From NCBI GenBank assembly GCA_021821235.1, contig JAKACS010000027.1:1-12603 (forward strand): a stretch of 12,603 nucleotides of DNA, in the 5' to 3' direction. The notes beneath the pieces were generated by a model. The model saw only the letters and a list, made by a program, of their open reading frames with translations, had not been told where the DNA came from and made no database searches. Made by a program: the position numbers and the translations under genes. Below are positions 1 to 6,389 of the stretch, piece after piece (position 1 is the first letter of the stretch; each line of letters begins with the position of its first letter). Source of the stretch: Bacillota bacterium (GTDB lineage Bacteria > Bacillota > Bacilli > Bacillales_B > DSM-18226).

Positions 1-13
1 CTTTATCGATTTA

Positions 14-46
14 ATAATTCTATATTTTGAAAAAATATAGAATTAT
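14..46. repeat. Perfect 15-bp AT-rich palindrome, candidate operator
   Basis: Positions 14-28 and 32-46 are perfect reverse complements with a 3-nt centre (GAA at 29-31). No T-run follows on either side, so it is a poor intrinsic terminator. It overlaps the putative -35 element of the promoter for the downstream hydrolase gene and ends 2 nt before the -10, a typical place for a repressor operator. Which regulator, if any, binds it cannot be told from the sequence. Confidence 0.55.
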
Positions 47-54
47 ACTATACT
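27..54 (+). promoter_or_regulatory. Putative sigma-A promoter of the FAH-family gene
   Basis: TTGAAA at 27-32 and TATACT at 49-54 are separated by 16 nt. This is close to the sigma-A consensus (TTGACA, TATAAT, 17 nt). Transcription would start near 61, giving a leader of about 60 nt before the ATG at 120. The -35 lies in the centre and right arm of the 14-46 palindrome, which suggests repression. The AT-rich context makes chance matches easier. Confidence 0.5.
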
Positions 55-119
55 ATATATGTAGAATATTTCAAAACTGATCGTATATTCTTTAAAACGT
101 TCCGTAAGGGGGAAATTTG

Positions 120-1001
120 ATGAAACTGTTACAATTTTTTAACAAGGGTGAAATTCGCTTAGGAATGAAAACGGATTCAGGGATCTTGGATGTAAAAGAA
201 GCTGCCGTAACACTGGAGGAAACGGTCCCAGAACAGCTTCAGGATCTTATACATAGCAACGAAGGGCAGGAGCGCTTATCTCGTCTTCTTACACGTGTAG
301 TGGAACAAGGGGAAAAACAATTATTTACCGCGGAAGAACAACTAGAGTTTGCACCTGCGATTACAAATCCTGAAAAAATCCTCTGCATCGGTTTAAATTA
401 TATTGACCATGCCAAAGAGACGAATATGGATATCCCAACATCACCGATTTTATTTAGCAAATTTAATAATTCACTTGCCGCCCATGATGAGACAGTGGAA
501 ATTCCTCAAGGAACGGAAAAAATGGACTATGAGGCTGAATTAGTGATCGTGATGGGGAAAACAGCTAAAAACGTTTCTGAAGAAGAAGCGCTGTCATATA
601 TTTTTGGCTACACGGTTGGAAATGATATTTCTGCCCGTGACTTGCAAATGAAAACCCATCAATGGTTATTGGGAAAAACGCCAGATGGGTTTGCACCAAT
701 CGGCCCATATCTTGTAACAGCTGATGAAATTCCAAATCCAAATGAACTAAAAGTGGAATGCCGCATTAATGGCGAAATTAGACAGCAGGGTAACACGAAT
801 AATATGATTTTTAATTGTGCTTCATTGATTAGTTATATTTCACACTATATGACATTAAAACCGGGAGATATCATTTTCACCGGAACTCCAGCCGGCGTGA
901 TTCTCGGTTATCCGAAAGAAAAGCAAGTATGGTTGAAATCCGGTGATGAAATGGTAATTTCGATTGAATCGATCGGCGAATTGAAAAATGTATTAAAATA
1001 A
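120..1001 (+). CDS. Fumarylacetoacetate hydrolase (FAH) family protein
   Basis: This 293-aa protein has the FAH-family fold signatures: GLNYxDHA at 91-98 and the acidic metal-binding set E138 and E140 (in DYEAE) with D169 (in GNDISARD). GKTPDGFAPIGP follows at 185-196, then TGTPAGV at 254-260. The family includes acylpyruvate hydrolases, 2-hydroxyhepta-2,4-diene-1,7-dioate isomerase and related enzymes that cleave or isomerise beta-diketo acids with a divalent metal. The exact substrate cannot be assigned. The N-terminal 80 residues form the usual cap. ATG at 120 is preferred over TTG at 117 because AAGGGGG (106-112) lies 7 nt upstream of it. No pathway neighbours are adjacent; the gene looks monocistronic, with its own promoter and terminator. 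It is probably cytoplasmic. Family assignment is firm, substrate is unknown. Confidence 0.93.
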   Translation: MKLLQFFNKGEIRLGMKTDSGILDVKEAAVTLEETVPEQLQDLIHSNEGQERLSRLLTRVVEQGEKQLFTAEEQLEFAPAITNPEKILCIGLNYIDHAKETNMDIPTSPILFSKFNNSLAAHDETVEIPQGTEKMDYEAELVIVMGKTAKNVSEEEALSYIFGYTVGNDISARDLQMKTHQWLLGKTPDGFAPIGPYLVTADEIPNPNELKVECRINGEIRQQGNTNNMIFNCASLISYISHYMTLKPGDIIFTGTPAGVILGYPKEKQVWLKSGDEMVISIESIGELKNVLK

Positions 1002-1083
1002 GAACAATTTGAACGATTAACAGGGATTCTCTAGTAATTAGAAGAAATGGCGAAGACCGTTCAAAGTAGAAGTGAATAAATGA

Positions 1084-1126
1084 GAAAGCAGACCTTTGGT
1101 TTAAAGAAAGGTCTGCTTTCTTTTTA
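1084..1126 (+). terminator. Strong intrinsic terminator after the FAH gene
   Basis: Arms 1084-1097 and 1107-1120 form a perfect 14-bp stem (GAAAGCAGACCTTT and its complement) with a 9-nt loop, followed by TTTTTAT. It ends the plus-strand FAH transcript. It lies 29 nt past the stop codon of the convergent minus-strand TerD-type gene and may also serve that transcript, although the minus-side U tract is weak. Confidence 0.9.
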
Positions 1127-1155
1127 TGGTGTGAATATAAAGTAGATTTCCTAAT

Positions 1156-2550
1156 TTAAGATAAAAACTCTGCCGGGTTTAAACCGAGTTCGCGGCAAAT
1201 GTCAGTAACCATTTGTTTTTCGCTCTGATCAAAATAGCCGTCTGCATAACCAATTGCAATACAATACCGTGCAATAAGCCTGGCGATTTCCGGTTTTGTT
1301 CTTACTTTCCCTAAAGCTCTAAATGCTTCAGCACGTCCTACTGCTTGGTCATATTCGATTTTTGAAACATATTGATTAAATTTTTGGATTACCTTTTGTG
1401 AATCGAATACTCGTAGTTCTTCACTTTGATTGACAAATTCGAGCATTTTTTGACGCTCTGATTGGTCTAGCTGGCCATCTGCCATTGACACCAGCGCACA
1501 ACCAGCGACGACTGCCTCAAGCACATCCTGACTTTTATAGCGTTGAAATAATTCTTGTGCTCGCCTCTTTTGGTTGTGAGCCCATTCGCTATAATCTGTT
1601 TGTGATGGCGCCCATGAATTTCCGCAACTGTTGCAGGTGAATTTCAGTTGATTTTTTCCAATAAAGCCGCCAAGCAATCCTACTGGTCCAAGAATTAATC
1701 CGCCAATGGCAGCTTTTCCAAGTCCAAATCCTTTTTGACCTGTTCTGACGTTGCTGGAATGACAGCGGGGACAAATAATGTTTTCGCCCGCGTAAGCAGA
1801 TTGCGGCTGCGAAGTATACGACTGCGTTGGATAACTATACGCTGTTTGTTGGTATGGATCCAAATTGTGCTGGTGCTGATTTCTGTTATGATCATTTTGT
1901 TGAAATCGACTAGTATTTTGGGTTGGTACAGGTTGCTGGAATGCAGCTGGTGCTGATAAACCGCTTGCCGGCGCGTCATCGACTGTTACTCCAAAGTTTT
2001 GGCATAGAGCAGCCAATCCGCCTTGAAAGCCGCTTGCAATTGCGTTAAATTTCCATTCTCCGTTGTAGCGGTAAAGTTCCGCTGCGACAATGGCCGTCTC
2101 AATTGTGAAATCTCTGCCAAGATTGAAGTGGATCAGCTCCTCATCCGTTTGTTCATTAAAGATCCGGACATATGAATCTGCAATTTGTCCAAAATTTTGC
2201 CCTTTCGATTGGGCATCATGGATTGTAATCGTAAAAGCGATCCGGTGAATTTGAGCCGGAACTTTATTTAGGTCAATTTTGATTTGTTCATCATCTTGAA
2301 TGCCTGAACCAACCCGTGAATCGCCGCTATAAAGAACCGAACCATTGCCCCCTGAAGGATTATTATAAAAAACAAAATCCAAGTCATTTTGCACCTTGCC
2401 TGTTTCATTTAATAGGAATGCAGATGCATCCAAATCAAAATTCGCACTGAGACCGCCACCATTCCAGCCTAAACCGACAACTACATTTTTTAGGCCGGGA
2501 TGTGATTTCGTTAAATCAACTTTTTGCCCTTTACTAAGTGTTACACCCAC
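1156..2550 (-). CDS. TerD-family stress protein fused to a zinc ribbon and TerB-like domain
   Basis: The 464-aa protein has at least three parts. Residues 1-190 are a TerD domain with the acidic Ca-binding-type motifs NFDLDASAF (37-45), LDFVFYNN (57-64) and SGDSRVG. Residues about 200-258 are a Gln/Asn/Tyr-rich, probably disordered linker. Residues 260-309 hold two Cys pairs (C260/C263 and C306/C309) flanking a Gly-rich hydrophobic insert, a split zinc ribbon. Residues about 330-464 are TerB-like, with twin acidic motifs MADGQLDQSE (356) and YADGYFDQSE (435). TerD/TerB proteins are linked to tellurite, oxidative and envelope stress; the biochemical role is unclear. Start is GTG, with GAGGAGGA at 2564-2557 spaced 6 nt. 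A SigW-type promoter lies upstream. No other ter gene is in the window. The TerD call is firm, the TerB-like call good. Confidence 0.9.
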   Translation of the reverse strand: MGVTLSKGQKVDLTKSHPGLKNVVVGLGWNGGGLSANFDLDASAFLLNETGKVQNDLDFVFYNNPSGGNGSVLYSGDSRVGSGIQDDEQIKIDLNKVPAQIHRIAFTITIHDAQSKGQNFGQIADSYVRIFNEQTDEELIHFNLGRDFTIETAIVAAELYRYNGEWKFNAIASGFQGGLAALCQNFGVTVDDAPASGLSAPAAFQQPVPTQNTSRFQQNDHNRNQHQHNLDPYQQTAYSYPTQSYTSQPQSAYAGENIICPRCHSSNVRTGQKGFGLGKAAIGGLILGPVGLLGGFIGKNQLKFTCNSCGNSWAPSQTDYSEWAHNQKRRAQELFQRYKSQDVLEAVVAGCALVSMADGQLDQSERQKMLEFVNQSEELRVFDSQKVIQKFNQYVSKIEYDQAVGRAEAFRALGKVRTKPEIARLIARYCIAIGYADGYFDQSEKQMVTDICRELGLNPAEFLS

Positions 2551-2608
2551 AATTTTTCCTCCTCAATCATTGTGAAAAAAGTATACGATTTATTGCTGCA
2601 CTAAACAA

Positions 2609-2634
2609 TACGGAAAGATAGTGAAAAAGTTTCA
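2609..2634 (-). promoter_or_regulatory. SigW-type (ECF) promoter for the TerD/TerB gene
   Basis: Read on the minus strand, TGAAAC (2634-2629) is followed after exactly 16 nt by CGTA (2612-2609). This matches the B. subtilis SigW consensus TGAAAC-N16-CGTA at every defined position. The predicted start site is about 50 nt before the GTG at 2550. It is known that the B. subtilis TerD-family yceCDE operon is controlled by ECF sigma factors and SigB, so the match fits the gene it precedes. That this strain has SigW is an inference. Confidence 0.75.
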
Positions 2635-2693
2635 ATTAAATTGTAATGATGATTGGAAACAGCTTTGCAAATACCCCTATCAGTAAAAATAAA

Positions 2694-2723
2694 TTGTATA
2701 CTCAGGGGAGAATGTGTTAAAAT
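2694..2723 (+). promoter_or_regulatory. Putative sigma-A promoter of the cysteine synthase gene
   Basis: TTGTAT at 2694-2699 is followed after 18 nt by TAAAAT at 2718-2723, with a TG at 2715-2716 giving an extended -10. The predicted start is near 2730, about 40 nt before the start codon. A segment reading TTATTGGAATAC at 2739-2750, just downstream, resembles what I recall of CymR-type sites (core GGAATT) that repress cysteine genes in Bacilli; this is only a suggestion. Confidence 0.45.
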
Positions 2724-2771
2724 TTACACGTTAAAAGCTTATTGGAATACTTTGAAAAGGCGGTTTTTTGA

Positions 2772-3695
2772 TTGAAAATCTATCATTCCATTCTCGACTT
2801 AATTGGCAATACGCCAATTGTAAAATTAAATAAAATTCCCGATCCAACAGGGGCAGACGTATTTATCAAATTGGAATCATTTAATCCTGGTGGAAGTGTA
2901 AAAGATCGGGCAGCCATGAATATGATTCAAACAGCTGAAGAGCAGGGGATGATTAATCCAGTTGACAGCACGATCATCGAGCCGACCTCAGGGAATACAG
3001 GAATTGGTTTGGCAATGGTTTGTGCAGCGAAAGGATACCGCTGCATCATTACGATGCCTGACAATGCGACAGAAGAGCGGGTGAAAATTCTAAAAGCGTA
3101 CGGTGCTGAGGTACATTTAACACCAGGGAAATACCGTATGCAGGGGGCGATAGATGAAGCGAATAAACTAGCAGAAAAAATAACGAATAGCTTTATTCCA
3201 ATGCAATTTGTCAACAAAGCGAATGCCGATGCCCACCGCAAAACGACTGCAAGTGAAATTTTCGATTCATTTGATGGCAAGTTGGATGCGTTTGTTTTGA
3301 CGGCCGGAACTGGCGGGACGATTACCGGTACTGGAGAAGAGTTGAAAAGGCAGATTCCTGATCTGAAAATTTATGTTGTTGAGCCATATGGTTCGCCGGT
3401 TATTTCTGGCGGAAAACCAGGGCCACATAAAATTCCGGGAACAGGCCCAGGATTTGTACCTGAATTGCTCAACCGAGAAATCTATGATGAAATTTTATTA
3501 ATTAAGGATGAAGACGCACAGGATATGGCGCGGCTGCTAGCAAGAAAAGAAGGAATTTTCGTTGGTGCTTCTGCTGCTGCATCGGCCCACTTTGCCGTTG
3601 AGATTGCGAAAAAGCTTCCAGCTGGAGCAAGAGTACTCTGCATGGCTCCGGACACAGGTGAGCGTTATTTATCATCCGACTTATTTGCAAATTAA
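2772..3695 (+). CDS. cysK: Cysteine synthase (O-acetylserine sulfhydrylase family, PLP)
   Basis: This 307-aa fold-type II PLP enzyme should make L-cysteine from O-acetylserine and sulfide in the cytoplasm. Visible signatures are the PLP lysine K44 in NPGGSVKDR, the substrate loop PTSGNTG (71-77), the phosphate-binding loop GTGGTITGTG (179-188), HKIPGTGPGFVP (219-230) and the C-terminal APDTGERYLS (292-301). The length is normal for CysK. The TTG start at 2772 is forced: an in-frame TGA lies directly before it at 2769-2771, the next in-frame ATG would delete the catalytic lysine, and AAGGCGG (2757-2763) is 8 nt upstream. Other Bacillaceae family members include the paralogue YtkP and the cystathionine beta-synthase-like MccA, so the exact paralogue is uncertain. 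The gene appears monocistronic. Confidence 0.93.
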   Translation: MKIYHSILDLIGNTPIVKLNKIPDPTGADVFIKLESFNPGGSVKDRAAMNMIQTAEEQGMINPVDSTIIEPTSGNTGIGLAMVCAAKGYRCIITMPDNATEERVKILKAYGAEVHLTPGKYRMQGAIDEANKLAEKITNSFIPMQFVNKANADAHRKTTASEIFDSFDGKLDAFVLTAGTGGTITGTGEELKRQIPDLKIYVVEPYGSPVISGGKPGPHKIPGTGPGFVPELLNREIYDEILLIKDEDAQDMARLLARKEGIFVGASAAASAHFAVEIAKKLPAGARVLCMAPDTGERYLSSDLFAN

Positions 3696-3702
3696 ACCAT
3701 TT

Positions 3703-3735
3703 AAAGGCATTAAGACTTTCTTAATGTCTTTTTAC
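3703..3735 (+). terminator. Intrinsic terminator after cysK
   Basis: Arms 3703-3715 and 3719-3731 form a 13-bp stem with one G-U pair and a 3-nt loop (CTT). The 3' arm runs into a T-rich tract, TTTTTAC. It starts 8 nt after the cysK stop codon. Confidence 0.82.
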
Positions 3736-3750
3736 TTTTATAAGATTGTC

Positions 3751-3788
3751 ATAACCGTGTTCAGTAATTCTGGACGGTTATTTTTTTT
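3751..3788 (+). terminator. Second, tandem terminator-like hairpin
   Basis: ATAACCGT (3751-3758) pairs with ACGGTTAT (3774-3781). An inner TCAG/CTGG helix sits above a GT bulge, and eight consecutive T (3781-3788) follow. It lies about 20 nt beyond the cysK terminator with no gene between, so it is probably a back-up terminator. Confidence 0.7.
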
Positions 3789-3987
3789 ACTGTTCGATGA
3801 CGATAAATGAATTTGTTCACAAAATTGACAATTGCACGCAAAAACTTTTCTTTTTAATTCGACAAGAAAGAGGGAAGTCATCATTCTTTTTATTTCAATA
3901 TAATTTTTAATCCTAAAAATGAAGAAGAAAATGTCGATAAACGTGTGAAATAGTCGGATTTTTTTGATTTTTATTAAATCTCTCATT
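3789..3987. other. AT-rich intergenic stretch with no recognised gene
   Basis: This is part of a gap of about 340 bases between cysK and the next small ORF. Apart from the second hairpin before it and the extended -10 at its right-hand end, I see nothing clear. A perfect TTGACA occurs at 3825-3830, but no acceptable -10 lies 16-18 nt downstream. Minus-strand open frames here are AT-rich, lack a good ribosome binding site and cross the terminator, so no gene is called. Confidence 0.6.
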
Positions 3988-3996
3988 TGATAAAAT
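3988..3996 (+). promoter_or_regulatory. Extended -10 promoter element upstream of the small ORF and glgC
   Basis: TGATAAAAT (3988-3996) fits an extended -10 (TGnTAAAAT). No good -35 is seen at the right distance; TTGATT at 3964 is 21 nt away. Extended -10 promoters can work with a poor -35. The predicted start near 4003 would give a leader of about 37 nt. Confidence 0.4.
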
Positions 3997-4039
3997 GAAA
4001 AACATAGTTGCTGGAAAACAACATGAAAGGAGTTAAAAG

Positions 4040-4153
4040 ATGCCGAACCAACTAGATACAAAAAATGTGGAAGATAGTTGTACAATTCATGAAAAAGATG
4101 AACTAGAGTCCGAAGAGTTCTATTACAAACTCTGGGAAGATGACCGCTTATAA
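4040..4153 (+). CDS. Small acidic protein (37 aa), unrecognised
   Basis: An ATG at 4040 is preceded by a strong AAAGGAG (about 4026-4032) at normal spacing and opens a 37-codon frame ending TAA at 4151-4153. The peptide begins MPNQLDTKNVEDSC and ends YYKLWEDDRL. It is rich in Asp and Glu with an aromatic C-terminal half, and has no hydrophobic segment or signal peptide, so it should be cytosolic and soluble. It has one Cys and one His. I do not recognise a family. It lies 41 nt upstream of glgC with no terminator between, so the two are probably co-transcribed. It could be a real small protein or a leader peptide affecting glgC expression. The good ribosome binding site is the main argument that it is translated. 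Confidence 0.6.
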   Translation: MPNQLDTKNVEDSCTIHEKDELESEEFYYKLWEDDRL

Positions 4154-4194
4154 TAAATTATTTATAAATTTTTATTAAAAATAGGGAGGAAACG

Positions 4195-5370
4195 ATGATC
4201 AAAAAACAATGTATTGCCATGCTCTTGGCAGGCGGAAGAGGTACTCGTTTAAAAGAATTAACACAGCATATTGCAAAACCAGCCGTACCGTTTGGCGGAA
4301 AATATCGAATTATTGATTTTACCCTAAGCAATTGCAGTAATTCAGGGATCGACACAGTCGGTGTTTTGACCCAATATCAGCCGCATACCCTTCAAAACTA
4401 TATAAGCGACGGTAAACATTGGGATTTAGACCGAAAAAATGGCGGCATCACCTTTCTTCCTCCATATGAATCCGAGCAGGGTGAAAGATGGTATGAAGGA
4501 ACAGCCCATGCTGTTTATCAAAACCTTCAATATATTGAAAGTTATAATCCCGAATATGTTCTGATCATCTCTGGTGATCATATCTATAAAATGGACTATA
4601 GTAAAATGCTGGATCAGCATAAACAAACAAAAGCGGATGCTACCATTTCAGTGATCAATGTTCCTTGGAGTGAGGCTAGTAGATTTGGAATCATGAATAT
4701 TGACTGCGATTCAAAAAAAATAATTGATTTTGATGAAAAGCCCAAACAGCCAAAATCCAATCTTGCATCGATGGGAATCTATATTTTTAATTGGAAACTG
4801 TTAAAAAAATACCTTGAAAAAGAAGAACAGAATCCTTTCTCATCAAAAGATTTTGGCAAAGATATTATCCCTTCTATGCTTCGTGATCATTGCAAAATGT
4901 TTGCCTATCAATTTAAAGGATACTGGAAAGATGTTGGTACAATCCAAAGCCTTTGGGAAGCAAATATGGACTTGCTTTCCGCTGATACGAACCCAATTTT
5001 GCAAAATGAGGATTGGGCGGTTTATACGAATGAATCGGCACAGCCTCCATTGTATTTGGATGGGAATGCGGTTTTGCAAAGATCATTAGTTTGTGAAGGA
5101 TGTAAAGTGTATGGAAAGGTCGAAAACTCCGTTCTTTTTTACGGGGTAACGATTGGGAAAGGTGCGGTAATTAAGGATTCCGTTATTATGCCGAATACAA
5201 AAATTGGTGAAAATGTCGTTGTGAATCGAGCCGTGATCGGGAGCGGCACCATCATTGAATCAGGAACACAAGTTGGTGATGTCAATCCATTCAGCGAAAT
5301 CACCTTAATCGGAAATAGCGAAACAATCAAAAATGAAAGACAGGAAAAATTAAAAGAAAAAGTTGTTTGA
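4195..5370 (+). CDS. glgC: Glucose-1-phosphate adenylyltransferase (ADP-glucose pyrophosphorylase)
   Basis: This 391-aa enzyme makes ADP-glucose from glucose-1-phosphate and ATP, the first committed step of bacterial glycogen synthesis. The N-terminal nucleotidyltransferase domain shows LAGGRGTRL (11-19), [15 protein letters not shown] (28-42), [10 protein letters not shown] (126-135), FDEKP (179-183) and YWKDVGTI (243-250). The region from about 290 to 370 has the hexapeptide-like pattern of the C-terminal left-handed beta-helix. Length is normal for Bacillus GlgC. The ATG has GGGAGG (4183-4188) upstream. Unlike the B. subtilis glgBCDAP operon, no glgB, glgD, glgA or glgP is adjacent; a small ORF precedes it and a terminator follows. 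The rest of the pathway must be elsewhere, or this is an extra copy. Identity is firm. Confidence 0.95.
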   Translation: MIKKQCIAMLLAGGRGTRLKELTQHIAKPAVPFGGKYRIIDFTLSNCSNSGIDTVGVLTQYQPHTLQNYISDGKHWDLDRKNGGITFLPPYESEQGERWYEGTAHAVYQNLQYIESYNPEYVLIISGDHIYKMDYSKMLDQHKQTKADATISVINVPWSEASRFGIMNIDCDSKKIIDFDEKPKQPKSNLASMGIYIFNWKLLKKYLEKEEQNPFSSKDFGKDIIPSMLRDHCKMFAYQFKGYWKDVGTIQSLWEANMDLLSADTNPILQNEDWAVYTNESAQPPLYLDGNAVLQRSLVCEGCKVYGKVENSVLFYGVTIGKGAVIKDSVIMPNTKIGENVVVNRAVIGSGTIIESGTQVGDVNPFSEITLIGNSETIKNERQEKLKEKVV

Positions 5371-5620
5371 GCGCAATCGCTGTAATTAGAGAGGGGGAAA
5401 ACCCTACTTTCAATGATAAATACGATTTTTGGTGACTATTTTTGTCGCCTTAAGCATAAAAGCCAGATGCTATTTAAAGAAGCATCTGGCTTTTTTTGGT
5501 GTGAATCAGAATTGAATTGTGCATTTTTTGTGAGGTTTATCCGCATATTAATGTGGTAAGCATAAAGCGTAGGCAAACAGATAACAGTGAAAATGTGAAG
5601 ATAGAAGGGAGATACAGGTT
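5371..5620. other. Intergenic region between glgC and the His-rich protein gene
   Basis: This 250-nt gap holds the glgC terminator. An AGAGAGGGGG run at about 5388-5397 looks like a ribosome binding site, but the nearest ATG (5413) is 15 nt away and its frame reads through the terminator; I do not call a gene. No convincing promoter for the gene at 5621 could be located between 5498 and 5604. Confidence 0.55.
5458..5497 (+). terminator. Intrinsic terminator downstream of glgC
   Basis: Arms 5458-5471 and 5481-5494 form a perfect 14-bp stem (AAAAGCCAGATGCT and its complement) with a 9-nt loop, and a run of seven T ends at 5497. It is about 90 nt past the glgC stop and isolates it from the next gene. 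Confidence 0.9.
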
Positions 5621-6385
5621 ATGAACCAGCATTCAGGACATGAGATGCACAATGAAAAACAGCAGCAGCACGGAGCTCTGCAGAATCGTTCAATCATGGT
5701 TGAATGGAATGTGAAACCGGAGCGTCCTATGGCAGAAAGGCAAGCGGTTATTCAGATCAAAGTAACGGATACAGCCGGCAATGCGGTTACTTCCTTTACA
5801 ATAGTGCATGAAAAACAACTGCATCTTATAGCGATCAGCCGGGATTTATCGATTTTTCAACATTTGCATCCAAGTTATAAAGGAGATGGAATTTTCACGG
5901 TTCAAGCTAATTTCCCAAAAGGTGGAGAATATCGCTTATTTGCTGACTTTACACCAGAAGGAGGGACTCAGCAGTTAGCTATTTTCAAATTATCTGTCGA
6001 AGGAGATGGGGAGGCGCAAACAGTCCACACTGATAAAAATCTCGTAAAAGCCGTTCAAGACTTGCAGTTTTCCCTTGAAATTCCAAACTCACAATTAAAA
6101 GAACATATTTCGATGATCTTTACTGTAAAAGATCAAGCTGGAAAGCCAATTCATACGTTGGAGCCTTATTTGGGCTCTGTCGGCCACGTTGTGATTGTCA
6201 GTCAAGATTTAACCCAATTTCTCCATGCACACCCAGTAGATGAGTCGGTTACTGGTCCTTCAGTTGAATATATGACAAGTTTTCCAATCGCAGGCGTTTA
6301 TAAAATTTGGGGACAATTTAAGAAGAATGGACAAGTATATACTGTTCCTTTTACGATCCAAGTGCCGGACAAAGCAGAAGGTTAA
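5621..6385 (+). CDS. Tandem YtkA/FixH-like domain protein, candidate metal-binding protein
   Basis: This 254-aa protein has a His-rich N-terminus (H4, H7, H10, H17) and two similar beta-rich domains, about 26-128 and 148-250. Each repeats the pattern of an upstream His, then SxDLxxFxHxHP, then a Gly-containing strand ending in a YxxxxxF-like motif: H68 with H81/H83 in the first, H189 with H202/H204 in the second. This resembles the YtkA-like/FixH families, some linked to copper or other metals; metal binding here is an inference. There is no signal peptide or lipobox, and an in-frame stop at 5588-5590 excludes a longer start, so the protein seems cytoplasmic, unusual for such domains. GAAGGGAG lies just upstream of the ATG. 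The next gene, a MATE transporter, starts 4 bp after its stop, so both are probably one operon. Confidence 0.72.
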   Translation: MNQHSGHEMHNEKQQQHGALQNRSIMVEWNVKPERPMAERQAVIQIKVTDTAGNAVTSFTIVHEKQLHLIAISRDLSIFQHLHPSYKGDGIFTVQANFPKGGEYRLFADFTPEGGTQQLAIFKLSVEGDGEAQTVHTDKNLVKAVQDLQFSLEIPNSQLKEHISMIFTVKDQAGKPIHTLEPYLGSVGHVVIVSQDLTQFLHAHPVDESVTGPSVEYMTSFPIAGVYKIWGQFKKNGQVYTVPFTIQVPDKAEG

Positions 6386-6389
6386 TGCC

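Noticed and set aside
2671..2710. ATACCCCTAT and AGGGG as a CsoR/CstR-like operator
   Set aside because: Only 5 bp pair, and the half-sites are about 25 nt apart, unlike the compact GC-rich operators of that family.
2927..3280. Long minus-strand frame inside cysK
   Set aside because: It is a shadow of the well-supported cysK coding frame, without its own start signals.
3738..4085. A 115-codon minus-strand frame between cysK and glgC
   Set aside because: It is antisense to the terminator and to the small acidic gene, has AT-driven composition (Phe, Ile, Lys) and no convincing ribosome binding site.
4040..5370. A defence or secondary-metabolite system around the small ORF and glgC
   Set aside because: No nuclease, ATPase, toxin or biosynthetic domain is present; the neighbours are ordinary metabolism.
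5413..5559. Short ORF downstream of glgC, considered as a glgD remnant
   Set aside because: The frame runs through the glgC terminator, the spacing from the possible ribosome site is 15 nt, and the peptide does not resemble GlgD.
6327..6389. A longer start for the MATE gene at 6327
   Set aside because: It would overlap the preceding gene by 59 nt and encodes a hydrophilic extension unlike MATE proteins; the ATG at 6390 has a proper ribosome binding site.
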